A stretch of DNA of 64,000 bases from CAINVV01 sp037129695 (GTDB taxonomy: Bacteria; Bacteroidota; Bacteroidia; Bacteroidales; Prolixibacteraceae): NCBI GenBank assembly GCA_037129695.1, contig JBAXUL010000006.1, positions 10,902-74,901 on the forward strand, read 5' to 3'. The translations under genes and the position numbers were made by a program. The notes under the pieces were generated by a model that saw nothing but the letters and a program-made list of their open reading frames with translations, searched no databases and was not told the origin of the DNA. This document shows, piece by piece, positions 1 to 8,526 of this stretch. Each line of letters begins with the position of its first letter. Positions within the stretch are counted from its first letter, which is position 1.

Positions 1-42
1 ACTTCATTTTTCCTAATTTAGCTTCCTTAAAACATATGCTTT

Positions 43-801
43 ATGTCAAAAATAGCACTCATTACCGGTGCAACTTCAGGGATTGGAGCTGCAACTTCTC
101 ATCTTCTGGCTTCCAACGGATTCGATCTTATTTTGACCGGAAGAAGAAACAAACGCCTGGTAGAACTTGAGCATGACCTGTCTTCTGCCTACAAAATCAA
201 ATGCCTTTTGCTTTGCTTTGATGTCAGGCAGATTGAGCAGGTTCAGACAGCTCTCGATTCTTTACCGGAAAACTGGAAAGCAGTAGACGTACTAATTAAC
301 AATGCAGGTCTGGCGGTAGGGATGGACACTGTTGATAACGGGGAGATCGAAGACTGGGAAAGAATGATTGACACCAACGTGAAAGGGTTGTTGTACATGG
401 TCAGAAAAGTTACTCCGTGGATGAAGGAGCGGAAATCGGGGCACATCATCAACATCTCATCGCTGGCAGGGAAAGAGTCTTACCCGATGGGTGGTGTCTA
501 TTGTGCCACCAAACATGCGGTTCAGGCGATTTCCCATGCCATGCGGATTGAGCTATTACCCTTTGGGATCAAGGTTGGGACCATCGCTCCAGGGATGGTT
601 GATACTGAGTTTTCCAATGTCCGTTTTAAAGGAGACGATGAAAGGGCCAAAGTAGTATACAAAGGAATGACTCCCCTGTCACCAAAAGACATCGCGGAAA
701 CAATCCTGTTCATGATTACCCGGCCGGCACATGTCAACATCGATGACCTGCTGATTATGCCAACGGCTCAGGGTTCGGCCCGTGACGTATTCCGATCCTA
801 G
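43..801 (+). CDS. SDR family NAD(P)-dependent oxidoreductase
   Basis: A 252-residue classical short-chain dehydrogenase that interconverts an alcohol or hydroxy acid and its carbonyl using NAD(P). The Rossmann glycine motif TGATSGIG is at residues 8-15, NNAG at 86-89, the catalytic Ser at 140 and YCATK (Tyr153, Lys157) follows. Arg34-Arg35 after strand 2 suggests NADP preference. Length and motif spacing match the YdfG/serine-3-dehydrogenase-like group. The ATG is close to the window edge and agrees with the family N-terminus. It is followed by the DUF6165 gene after about 50 bp on the same strand. The substrate cannot be read from sequence. Confidence 0.93.
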   Translation: MSKIALITGATSGIGAATSHLLASNGFDLILTGRRNKRLVELEHDLSSAYKIKCLLLCFDVRQIEQVQTALDSLPENWKAVDVLINNAGLAVGMDTVDNGEIEDWERMIDTNVKGLLYMVRKVTPWMKERKSGHIINISSLAGKESYPMGGVYCATKHAVQAISHAMRIELLPFGIKVGTIAPGMVDTEFSNVRFKGDDERAKVVYKGMTPLSPKDIAETILFMITRPAHVNIDDLLIMPTAQGSARDVFRS

Positions 802-854
802 CTGCCCCGGAAAACACATGGATAAAATTGTTAATTTTGACCAAAATTCAGAAC

Positions 855-1229
855 ATGAAGCTAGAAGTATCCAACGGGGAAATTGCCGATAAACTGACCA
901 TCATCGAAATCAAACTACTCAAAATAAAAGATGAAGCGAAGTTGGCCAACCTCAGGAATGAATACGAAGAAGTGAACCAGGCAATCAGCCGGATCATGGA
1001 TAAATCGGACCCGCTCTATCGCCAGTTGTTTGAAATCAACAACCGGTTGTGGGTAATCGAAGACCATATCCGCGACCTCGAACGTTCGAAGAATTTTGGA
1101 GATGATTTTGTTCAGACAGCCCGTTCTGTCTACTTTATCAACGATGAACGCTCCGAAGTTAAACGCAAAATCAACGAAATCACAGGTTCGAAGCTGTTCG
1201 AGGAGAAAAGCTACGAAGAGTACAAATAA
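855..1229 (+). CDS. DUF6165 family protein
   Basis: A small charged protein of 124 residues, mostly helical and lysine/glutamate-rich, beginning MKLEVSNGEIADKLTI, which is the characteristic N-terminus of the DUF6165 family. I chose the ATG at 855 over an upstream TTG at 828 because the family signature starts there. The function is unknown. It precedes a GT9 glycosyltransferase gene, and members are commonly met near LPS sugar genes, so a link to the LPS core is an inference from context. There is no signal peptide or membrane segment. Confidence 0.8.
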   Translation: MKLEVSNGEIADKLTIIEIKLLKIKDEAKLANLRNEYEEVNQAISRIMDKSDPLYRQLFEINNRLWVIEDHIRDLERSKNFGDDFVQTARSVYFINDERSEVKRKINEITGSKLFEEKSYEEYK

Positions 1230-1231
1230 TA

Positions 1232-1330
1232 AGTGCCAAAGTACTTAGAGTACTCGACGGGTCATAAGTTGTTGCGTATAGTCGACTCCCAACTTTTAGC
1301 ACCCTAGACTCTCAAGAGTTTCACGGCACT
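1232..1330. repeat. nested intergenic inverted repeat
   Basis: The 114-bp gap before the GT9 gene holds an outer inverted pair AGTGCC (1232-1237) / GGCACT (1325-1330) and an inner pair AAGTTG (1266-1271) / CAACTT (1290-1295). Short tandem AGTACT-like words lie between them. It resembles the degenerate palindromic spacers frequent between Bacteroidota genes. There is no U-tract, so it is not a clear terminator. Confidence 0.45.
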
Positions 1331-1343
1331 CAAGGCATTTTTA

Positions 1344-2420
1344 ATGAAGAAAATACTCGTTTTCCGACTTTCCGCCATGGGAGATGTAGCCCTTACTGTT
1401 CCGGTGATACGAAATGTCATCGAGACCAACCCCGACCTGCATATTACCCTGGTAACCCGTCCATTCTTTGCCCCTTTCTTTTTTGGTATTCCACGATTAA
1501 AGCTACTTTTCCCTGACCTCGACGGCAAACACAAAGGATTAAAAGGTCTCTACCGTCTGTTCGTTAAACTGAAAAAAATGGGCCCCTTCCAGGAAGTGAT
1601 TGATTTGCATTCAGTACTTCGCACAAAAATAGTCTCCTTCTTTTTCAGGTTATCAGGAACTCCTGTTTACTCGATCAACAAAGGCAGAGCGGAGAAGAAC
1701 CGCCTGATAAATACCAAAAAAATCAAGGTATTGCCTCATTCCATCCAACGCTATGCGGATACTTTTATCAAGGCAGGAACCGGAGTGAAAATCGGAAAGG
1801 CTCCCTATATCGACTATTCAACAGAGGCTTTTCAGAGTGCCCGGAGCTTTATGTTGGGTAAAATACCGGAGAAAGGATACCTCAAAATAGGACTATCGCC
1901 GTTTGCCAATACTGCGCCAAAAATATGGGGAATCGAAAATTTCAAAGAGTTAATCACGCTGATCAACCAAAACCACAAGGCGGTATTTTTCCTTTTTGGG
2001 GGAGGTGAAAAAGAGATCAAACTGCTGAAACAACTTGAGCAACATTGTGAGAATGTCCATCTGGTTGCCGGGAAATTTACACTCTCTGAAGAGATTGCCA
2101 TGATTCGTATGCTGGATCTGATGATTGCCATGGATTCGTCCAACATGCACCTTGCCTCTCTCTCCGGAATCAGGACTATTTCCATCTGGGGAGGCACACA
2201 TCCTGCCTTCGGATTTTCCGCCATTGGTCAGCCCGATGAATACCACATCCAGCCGCCCGAAGGCATTCTGACTTGCCGGCCATGTTCTGTTTTTGGAGGA
2301 AAAAAATGTATCTACCCTACCATCCGATGCATGGAACTGATTAGGGCGTCAGATTTATACGACAGACTAATCAAACTGGATGTACTGAATCCTAAGGCTA
2401 AAGCCGCAGAAAATCAATAG
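1344..2420 (+). CDS. glycosyltransferase family 9 (heptosyltransferase-like)
   Basis: A 358-residue GT-B enzyme of family GT9, which transfers heptose or a related sugar from an ADP-sugar to the LPS inner core at the cytoplasmic face. The N-terminus ILVFRLSAMGDVALTVPV is the typical start of WaaC/WaaF/WaaQ relatives. The C-terminal half has the nucleotide-sugar site with SPFA...KIW, an FGGG segment and the DSSNMHLASLSGI stretch (the D-S-x-x-x-H-L-A motif). No signal peptide is present. Its neighbours DUF6165 and, on the opposite strand, an LPS-kinase-like gene support an LPS core role. The exact acceptor and sugar are not determinable. Confidence 0.9.
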   Translation: MKKILVFRLSAMGDVALTVPVIRNVIETNPDLHITLVTRPFFAPFFFGIPRLKLLFPDLDGKHKGLKGLYRLFVKLKKMGPFQEVIDLHSVLRTKIVSFFFRLSGTPVYSINKGRAEKNRLINTKKIKVLPHSIQRYADTFIKAGTGVKIGKAPYIDYSTEAFQSARSFMLGKIPEKGYLKIGLSPFANTAPKIWGIENFKELITLINQNHKAVFFLFGGGEKEIKLLKQLEQHCENVHLVAGKFTLSEEIAMIRMLDLMIAMDSSNMHLASLSGIRTISIWGGTHPAFGFSAIGQPDEYHIQPPEGILTCRPCSVFGGKKCIYPTIRCMELIRASDLYDRLIKLDVLNPKAKAAENQ

Positions 2421-2568
2421 TTTTCACCCTTGTTGTCGGTTGCGGAATACGTGTTAAAGGTTACAGGTTGAAAGAAAACCCAATCGACACGCGCCTCACT
2501 TTTGCCATTAGCTTTAGCTTTTGGCTTTTAGTTATTCTCTAAAATATGATCGAAGCGTTTTTCACTTT

Positions 2569-3333
2569 TCACTTTAGCCTTCTCTTCCAACCCTTTAGCT
2601 TCTCCTTCCTCCTGAAATAAGCTTTGTTCTTTTCGTCATATTTGGTTAACAGTTCAATCGCCTTCGTTTCGGAAAACTTGCATAGGGTGGCATATTCGGT
2701 TGCAATCAGGCGAACAGATTCCTTATCGGCATCCAGTTGCCTGAAATTCTGAATTCCCTTTTCAAAATCTACAGCGATGAACTTCATCCGGTTAAGGTCG
2801 ACCACCGCAAACTGGTATTTAGTTCCATCTTTCCTGATCAGGGTATTCCCGGGTGAATTATCGAGATGGTAAATTCCCTGCTGGTGCAGATAGAACCAGT
2901 TAAACCAGACCCATTGCTTCAAAATATTCTCTTTGTCAGGAACCTGACCGGTAATTACTTCCCGTAAAGTAAAATCATGGGGATAATTGATCGAAACATA
3001 ATAACTTTCCCTTAATTTTCCTTCTGCGAGGCACTCCAAATAAGCAACCGGCTCTGGTGTGGAAGCACCGGCATCCATCAAATGCAGCGCATTCCGAAAT
3101 GAGCGGGCCGCCTTGGATCCCCTCAGGTAAACATAGACATATCGGTTCACCAGATTCGGCAGCCTGAATGACTTGACATTCAGCTCGAGACCGTTTACTT
3201 CAAATATCTTGACTTCATTCCTGTCCTTAAAAATGGTGCGTCCGCCTGAAGGAAAATGGTCGGGAAGACTCTTTACCCAGCTGTCCAAGGCTTCAAATCC
3301 CGGTGCAATCCTAAATTGAATTTTTTTTGTCAT
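2569..3333 (-). CDS. lipopolysaccharide kinase InaA/WaaP family protein
   Basis: A 254-residue protein with a small protein-kinase fold, predicted to phosphorylate Kdo or heptose of the LPS core. A probable ATP-binding lysine is Lys54 (LNVKSF). The catalytic loop HLDNSPGN is at 156-163 and the metal-binding Asp at about 179 (VVDLNRMKF). These match the WaaP/KdkA/InaA superfamily. It lies 9 bp downstream of the nitroreductase gene on the same strand and ends about 150 bp from the convergent GT9 gene. It could instead act on another lipid or carbohydrate acceptor. Confidence 0.85.
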   Translation of the reverse strand: MTKKIQFRIAPGFEALDSWVKSLPDHFPSGGRTIFKDRNEVKIFEVNGLELNVKSFRLPNLVNRYVYVYLRGSKAARSFRNALHLMDAGASTPEPVAYLECLAEGKLRESYYVSINYPHDFTLREVITGQVPDKENILKQWVWFNWFYLHQQGIYHLDNSPGNTLIRKDGTKYQFAVVDLNRMKFIAVDFEKGIQNFRQLDADKESVRLIATEYATLCKFSETKAIELLTKYDEKNKAYFRRKEKLKGWKRRLK

Positions 3334-3342
3334 TTCTGATGA

Positions 3343-4086
3343 TTATTCCATAAAACCCTGTTTCTTCAAAACCTCCAGAAGCATCCCTGAAAAAAGTTCA
3401 TTGTCTGCTTTTTTATACCGAACATCGGTAAATACCTGGGCAAGCGTCTCTTTTTGATTTTCTTCGACAAACCGGATGTATTCAGGAAGAGCTTCCTTAG
3501 CAGCATACAACCGGGCAATGTCCTCCTGGTCATAATCCTGGTAGGTTTCTGAATGAACAATTGCATCCAGCGGCAACCTGTCAACCAATTCGGGATGCTC
3601 GTCCGGCCATCCGATCGTCACGGTAGTGACCGGTACCACACCTTTGGGAAGATGAAGCAGTTCAATGATTTTCCCTGCCAGGTAAGTGGTCGTTCCGAGG
3701 TAGCAGATACCCAGACCTTCGCTTTCGGCAGCAATACATACATTTTGTGCCACAAGCAAGGCATCGATGGCCGCTGTAAAAAAAGAGAGGAAGTTACCGT
3801 AACCGGGATCCGCGTTGCTCTGTAGGCACCATTTGTTGAAACGATTGAAATCGGCGCAGAAGGTAAGTACCACCGGTGCTTTCTCAACCATTGACTGATT
3901 GAAGTGACAGCCGGCCAACTTTTTTTTCATTTCACCATCCCGGCTCACGACAATACTGTAAACCTGCATATTGCCAGTGGTGGAAGCCCTGCATCCTGCC
4001 TCAAGGATCTTGTTCAGCAGATCATTTGAAATATCTGCTTCCTTGTATTTCCGGATGGTTCGGTGCTGCATTAAAATATCCAGCAT
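3343..4086 (-). CDS. nitroreductase family protein
   Basis: An FMN-dependent oxidoreductase of the nitroreductase superfamily, about 247 residues. It starts MLDILMQHRTIRKYKE, where the H-R-T-I-R-K-Y segment contacts the FMN phosphate in this family. Later segments GLGICYLGTTTYLAGKIIELL and VTIGWPDEHPE match the NfsA/FRP-like long form. I chose the ATG at 4086 because the upstream ATG at 4125 adds a Cys/Tyr-rich leader not seen in the family. Such enzymes reduce quinones, flavins or nitroaromatics with NAD(P)H. The physiological substrate is unknown. It is probably co-transcribed with the InaA-like gene. Confidence 0.9.
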   Translation of the reverse strand: MLDILMQHRTIRKYKEADISNDLLNKILEAGCRASTTGNMQVYSIVVSRDGEMKKKLAGCHFNQSMVEKAPVVLTFCADFNRFNKWCLQSNADPGYGNFLSFFTAAIDALLVAQNVCIAAESEGLGICYLGTTTYLAGKIIELLHLPKGVVPVTTVTIGWPDEHPELVDRLPLDAIVHSETYQDYDQEDIARLYAAKEALPEYIRFVEENQKETLAQVFTDVRYKKADNELFSGMLLEVLKKQGFME

Positions 4087-4177
4087 AATTTTGAATTTGG
4101 CACAAAGATAAAAGCAATAACCCAACTATCAACATAAAATTACCAGTCTCTGAGCGAAGTCGAAGGGGTAGACAAAA

Positions 4178-4271
4178 ACCACAAAGGACCCGAAAGGTGC
4201 CCAAAGGTCACAAAGATTTTTGATTTGTTCTCTTCGTGACCTTTGCGGTTGACCTATGGGTCCTTTGTGGT
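4178..4271. repeat. long intergenic hairpin repeat
   Basis: ACCACAAAGGACCC (4178-4191) is perfectly complementary to GGGTCCTTTGTGGT (4258-4271). Inside, AAAGGTCACAAAGA pairs with TCTTCGTGACCTTT with one mismatch. The result is a near-continuous stem of about 94 nt between the nitroreductase start and the fucosidase stop. It has no poly-U tail and looks like a palindromic interspersed repeat rather than a simple terminator. Confidence 0.7.
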
Positions 4272-4333
4272 AAAAATTGAAGGTTTAAGGACAACGACCG
4301 GCATGATTCGGCTATCCTCTGTTCTCGCTCCGG

Positions 4334-5884
4334 TTACTTCTTGAATTCAACTTTAAATGTAACCACCGGCCATTCCGGCAATTTGGAAGGTTTGGCAATG
4401 ACAAGCGCATCGGCTTCCTGTTTCCACGAAAGTTTTTCATTGCTGCCAAGCATCTGAACGGATTTCACTTTTTGTGCAGAAATTTTGGAATTGGTGCCCA
4501 ACGAAACAATTTTCACATCTCCAGCAGGAGTTCCCATGCAAAATGCATACAATGTTTCACCTTTGGTTGTGAATCTCATGTCAGTTGACTCATAAGGCCT
4601 TACATCCTTTACCCCGCCGAATCTGCCCTTTTCCTGACTTTTCTGCGTGGTTGGTCCTTCCCCGTAGATCTTCCAGGGACGTGTACCGTAAATGGCTTCT
4701 CCGTTGGCAGGTGTCCAGGCAGCTATCTCTTTGAGAATATTCATCACATCGGGTTCGAGGTCACCTTCCGGGGTCTGAACGACGTTCAGCAAAAGGTTCC
4801 CGTTTTTACTAACGATATCGACCAGCATCTGGATTACCTGCGTACCTGTCATGTATTTCTGGCCGGTACGGTAGTACCAATCACCTATAGAGGTATCTGT
4901 CTGCCAGGGATATGGACTGATGGAATCCATGGCTCCACGCTCAAGATCCTGTACCCAGCGGCCTTCAGAAGCGCGGAGTTTGCAGGTGTAAACTGCGTCC
5001 GGTTTCCCACTGGTTTTTGATTCACTCTGGTTGTAATAATGGGCCAGCATGGTTCTGCCGACTTCACCGAAAGGCAATTCACTGTCGGAATAAAGAAGGT
5101 CAGGATGGTAGGCATCAATCAATTCGGTAATGTTGGCCAGCCAGTCCTTCTGATTCTCCGGGTTTTTAGTCAGCCAGTCAAAATCGTCTGCCGCTGTTTT
5201 GGGATGATAGAGATCCTGCAAATCCGGATTGGCTCCATCGTACGGCACACCTGCCTTCGGACCTGTGGGATCGGAACCGTGACTTGGCTGAAACCAGGTA
5301 TAGCTCGCACCAAGATGCTCGGATACACCAAACCGAAGTCCTTCTTTTTTGGCCGCTTTTTGCCACAAGCCGACCACATCTTTCTTTGGTCCCATGTTAA
5401 CTGCATTCCACTTGTGAATTTTCGAATTCCAGAGGAAAAAATTATCATGATGTGTGCCCATGCTGACAAAGTATTTGGCTCCTACCTCTTTGTACAATTT
5501 CATCAGTTGTTCAGGATCCCACCGCTCCGCTTTCCAAAGGCCGATGATGTCCTTGTAGCCAAAAACCGAAGGATGACCATAATGCTCCAAATGGTACAGA
5601 TACTCCTTACTTGGCTTCCCGGTAGGTTGGTTCGTCTTGCGGTCAATGATATTTGATTCATACATTTTTCTTGCATACCAGTCACCCTGACGAGGAACTG
5701 CCTGTGGACCCCAGTGCGCCCAGATGCCGAATTTGGCATCACGGAACCATTCGGGATAGGTGTATTGCTTAAACGATTCAAGCGTAGGCTCAAATTTTTG
5801 AGCCAGCAACTGTCTGCTTGTCATCACGCTGAATACCATGGTCAGCACAACAAGACTTGTCAGCGAATAAATTTTTCTTTTCAT
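4334..5884 (-). CDS. alpha-L-fucosidase, GH29 (first copy)
   Basis: A 516-residue secreted GH29 enzyme that hydrolyses terminal alpha-linked L-fucose. The N-terminus MKRKIYSLTSLVVLTMVFSV...LLA-Q is a Sec signal peptide with probable cleavage near residue 28. The catalytic barrel shows the family landmarks FGIWAHWGPQAVP near residue 52, the GTHHDNFF segment, and the probable nucleophile Asp in DLLYSDSELPF. It lacks any long added C-terminal module. Its start is 8 bp from the stop of the second GH29 gene, so the two are co-transcribed. Some GH29 enzymes also accept L-galactose, which is relevant given the epimerase gene upstream. Confidence 0.93.
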   Translation of the reverse strand: MKRKIYSLTSLVVLTMVFSVMTSRQLLAQKFEPTLESFKQYTYPEWFRDAKFGIWAHWGPQAVPRQGDWYARKMYESNIIDRKTNQPTGKPSKEYLYHLEHYGHPSVFGYKDIIGLWKAERWDPEQLMKLYKEVGAKYFVSMGTHHDNFFLWNSKIHKWNAVNMGPKKDVVGLWQKAAKKEGLRFGVSEHLGASYTWFQPSHGSDPTGPKAGVPYDGANPDLQDLYHPKTAADDFDWLTKNPENQKDWLANITELIDAYHPDLLYSDSELPFGEVGRTMLAHYYNQSESKTSGKPDAVYTCKLRASEGRWVQDLERGAMDSISPYPWQTDTSIGDWYYRTGQKYMTGTQVIQMLVDIVSKNGNLLLNVVQTPEGDLEPDVMNILKEIAAWTPANGEAIYGTRPWKIYGEGPTTQKSQEKGRFGGVKDVRPYESTDMRFTTKGETLYAFCMGTPAGDVKIVSLGTNSKISAQKVKSVQMLGSNEKLSWKQEADALVIAKPSKLPEWPVVTFKVEFKK

Positions 5885-5892
5885 CTTTTTAG

Positions 5893-7308
5893 CTATTTGG
5901 TTAATTCAATATTTGAATCCATTTTTTTCGGCTGGATAATCTGATCCAGAGGTCTGTCAAATTCGAGCTTCGCCACCAACACGGTATCGGCCATTTCGCC
6001 GGATGGCAGATTTCGCAAACGCAGGTAGGGCTGCTGTGAAATATGATCGCTCGGACACAAATTGACGGAACAGTCAATCGGATTGCCGGTATTAAGCAGC
6101 GTTGCCTTCACCGGTAAAATGTTGATAGGTTTAAGTTTCACCGCATTACCTGTAATAGGCTTGTTCAGGTGAACGTAGAGGGTTTGGTCGCGGCTTGTAG
6201 CCAAAACACCGGGAACATTGACTGTTTCATGGTCAGTGCGAACCTGAAGAAAAGACTCATCCACCGATTTTTTCCACTTTCCGATTTTCTTCAGGATAGC
6301 GGCTGATTCCTGGGGAATGAGACCTTCACCGGTAGGGCCAACATTCAACAGGTAATTGGCATCCCTTGACAGGTAACGGTCGATGCTTTCGGTCAGGTGA
6401 CGGTGGGTGTAGTAATCCTCATCCTTTTTGTATCCCCAGCTTTCCATGCCAACCGACTGGCATGCCTCAACGGGCTTGTCAAAACCTTTTGCCTCCGCGG
6501 CTGCATTGTCGTAATCGCGTTCGGGAGTTCCAAAGTCGCCTTCATCAAATCCGCGGTTATTGATTACTGCTTTGGGCTGCAATTTCCTGATCATGGCATT
6601 GACGGAGGGGTCTTTGTACAAAGGCACATTCATGTCCCACCAGAATCCATGGATTTCTCCATAGTTAGAGCATAGTTCACGAACTTGCTCCTTTAAGAAA
6701 AGCATGTATTTATCCCAGTCTGGAGAATCCTGCGGCTGTGGAGGAATTTCGTGGTGTCTGCCCTGGTTGGGATAATTAGGCTGATTCCAGTCTGCGATGG
6801 AATAGTAAAGGCACAAAGGGATCTTGCGATGGTGGCAGGCGTCTGCCAGCAAACCGATTACATCCTTTTTGTATGGCGTATTCATGGTATTGAAAGCGGT
6901 TTGGCGGGTATCCCACATACAAAAACCATCATGGTGTTTGGTGGTGATGGTGATGTATTTCATGCCGGCTTCCTCCATCAGATCGAGCCATGCTTCCGGA
7001 TTGAATTTTTTGGGGTTCCACTGATCAGCAAGCTTGACATATTCGTTTCTGGGGACCCTTGCCCGCCATTGGTGCTGTTCGTGCCATCCGGGAATGGAAT
7101 AGATACCCCAGTGTACAAACATTCCGTAACGCCTTTCAAAAAACCAGTCGCGGCCATCTCCGAACCGCGGGATGGCCGGCAGTTTCGTACCTGGCTGAGC
7201 TGCAGCCAGTGATTCCGGATGAATGGATGCTCCGGCCCAATTCGGAAGACAGGAGGCGACAGCCATGGTAGCTGTTGATTTCAAAATTTCTCTGCGTTTC
7301 ATAGGCAT
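5893..7308 (-). CDS. alpha-L-fucosidase, GH29 (second copy)
   Basis: A 471-residue GH29 enzyme divergent from its neighbour. The N-terminus MKRREILKSTATMAVASCL has a twin-arginine-like leader that may export the folded protein. An internal Cys could also act as a lipidation site. The landmarks are YGMFVHWGIYSIPGWHEQ, TTKHHDGFCMWDT, and the probable nucleophile Asp in GFWWDMNVPLYKD. The start could be the Met two codons downstream, which directly precedes KRRE. It is transcribed with the first GH29 gene. Two subtypes side by side suggest different fucosyl linkages or a mixed glycan. The native substrate is unknown. Confidence 0.93.
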   Translation of the reverse strand: MPMKRREILKSTATMAVASCLPNWAGASIHPESLAAAQPGTKLPAIPRFGDGRDWFFERRYGMFVHWGIYSIPGWHEQHQWRARVPRNEYVKLADQWNPKKFNPEAWLDLMEEAGMKYITITTKHHDGFCMWDTRQTAFNTMNTPYKKDVIGLLADACHHRKIPLCLYYSIADWNQPNYPNQGRHHEIPPQPQDSPDWDKYMLFLKEQVRELCSNYGEIHGFWWDMNVPLYKDPSVNAMIRKLQPKAVINNRGFDEGDFGTPERDYDNAAAEAKGFDKPVEACQSVGMESWGYKKDEDYYTHRHLTESIDRYLSRDANYLLNVGPTGEGLIPQESAAILKKIGKWKKSVDESFLQVRTDHETVNVPGVLATSRDQTLYVHLNKPITGNAVKLKPINILPVKATLLNTGNPIDCSVNLCPSDHISQQPYLRLRNLPSGEMADTVLVAKLEFDRPLDQIIQPKKMDSNIELTK

Positions 7309-7401
7309 TTAGAATGCTATTGGCTTTTAGCTATTCGCTATTAGCCTGGGGTTTAGAAAAATACGAAATTGACTACTTTCAATAAGACAAATAAATATCA
7401 A

Positions 7402-8424
7402 TCACTTATCTGATTGCTGCTTCAAATAGGGCACCTTGTTTTTCCATCCAATCTTAACATTGGAAATAAACCAGTTTTTACCCTTGGTATTGTTTCCCTG
7501 AAAAAAGAGGTAATCATCGCCTGAGGAATTGGCAAAAATATGAGGATGCCCGGATTCGCTGGCATTCCAGTCGCCCGGTTTCCCATTTGGTAAAAAAGGT
7601 TCATCAGATAATCGTTTCCAGTTGATACCGTCACTGCTTTTTGCGACTCCGATTTGTTGGGGAGCATTGTTGTAGGCCCCGGCATAAAACATGAACAGTT
7701 CGCCGTTTTTATTGATTATTGAGGCTGCTTCAATACAATCACGCTCCCACGGCAGTTCAGGCTTCAGCATCGGGCCCTCCTGGGAGAGATTTTTCCAGTC
7801 ACCTCTCTCGAAACGGGTATCTCCGGGAGCTACCGCGACACCTTGCATCTGAATTTTATAGGCTGAATCGCGTGTGGCATAGTACAAAAAATAGCGTCCT
7901 TTAAATTTAATCACCTCAGCATCAATGGCCCGACCACAATTCCAGCTTCCATCCGGATGAAAGATGGGATTGGTTTTGTTGCGGACAAAATGAATTCCGT
8001 CGGTTGACCAGGCATGGCAAATGGCATCTTTCTTTCCATTCCCATAAGTCTGATAAAAAAGGTTGACTTTGTTACCGATCACGAGTGCGCAAGGTGCACA
8101 CATACCTTTGGATTCGTAGGTTGCTTCGGGATCTGTGTTGACGTCGCTCAAACGTTTCCATTTCACCAGGTCAGAACTTTCGGCGATCCCGACTCCCCAG
8201 CCGTGTACAATACCGGCTTTGTCCGTATACCCCGGAACAGAATAATACATCATCCACCGGCCATTGAAGCGGATAACATACGGATCCTTGGAAAAGGGAA
8301 CGCCAATCCGGGAAGTGTCGCCAAACATCATCGCGGGATGTTCCGGGCTGGCAATACCTTGTGCCTGGGTTACATTCGTGGCAACCAGCAAAAACAACAT
8401 TAAAATCAGAGTCTTGTTCAACAT
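7402..8424 (-). CDS. secreted five-bladed beta-propeller glycoside hydrolase (GH43/GH32/GH117-like)
   Basis: A 340-residue protein with a Sec signal peptide (MLNKTLILMLFLLVATNVTQAQ). It has repeated propeller blades of the type V-x-x-x-G-R/K-x-x-x-Y-Y: FNGRWMMYYSVPGY, FKGRYFLYYATRD, NKNGELFMFYAGAY and GDDYLFFQGN. A candidate catalytic base Asp sits in FSKDPYVIRF and a candidate acid Glu in DCIEAASI. I cannot assign a CAZy family with certainty. It lies between the nucleotidyltransferase-GHMP gene and the fucosidases on the same strand, so it probably trims the same fucose- or L-galactose-bearing glycan. Confidence 0.75.
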   Translation of the reverse strand: MLNKTLILMLFLLVATNVTQAQGIASPEHPAMMFGDTSRIGVPFSKDPYVIRFNGRWMMYYSVPGYTDKAGIVHGWGVGIAESSDLVKWKRLSDVNTDPEATYESKGMCAPCALVIGNKVNLFYQTYGNGKKDAICHAWSTDGIHFVRNKTNPIFHPDGSWNCGRAIDAEVIKFKGRYFLYYATRDSAYKIQMQGVAVAPGDTRFERGDWKNLSQEGPMLKPELPWERDCIEAASIINKNGELFMFYAGAYNNAPQQIGVAKSSDGINWKRLSDEPFLPNGKPGDWNASESGHPHIFANSSGDDYLFFQGNNTKGKNWFISNVKIGWKNKVPYLKQQSDK

Positions 8425-8526
8425 TTACGGCGAATTAAAATTGTTATGAAACCACGAAGATGCCTTTTGTTGGAATCATCCGGGAAAATCTGCCATAATC
8501 AGGCAATACTTATTACTCTTGACGCT

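Noticed and set aside
5039..5656. A 205-codon plus-strand ORF opposite the first fucosidase gene
   Set aside because: It lies wholly within the well-supported GH29 gene and has no family-like sequence.
7402..8424. Assignment of the propeller glycosidase to GH117 (anhydro-L-galactosidase), which would fit L-galactose chemistry
   Set aside because: The attractive link to agar-type sugars rests only on the general propeller fold. I cannot distinguish GH43, GH32, GH117 or GH130-like families by eye.
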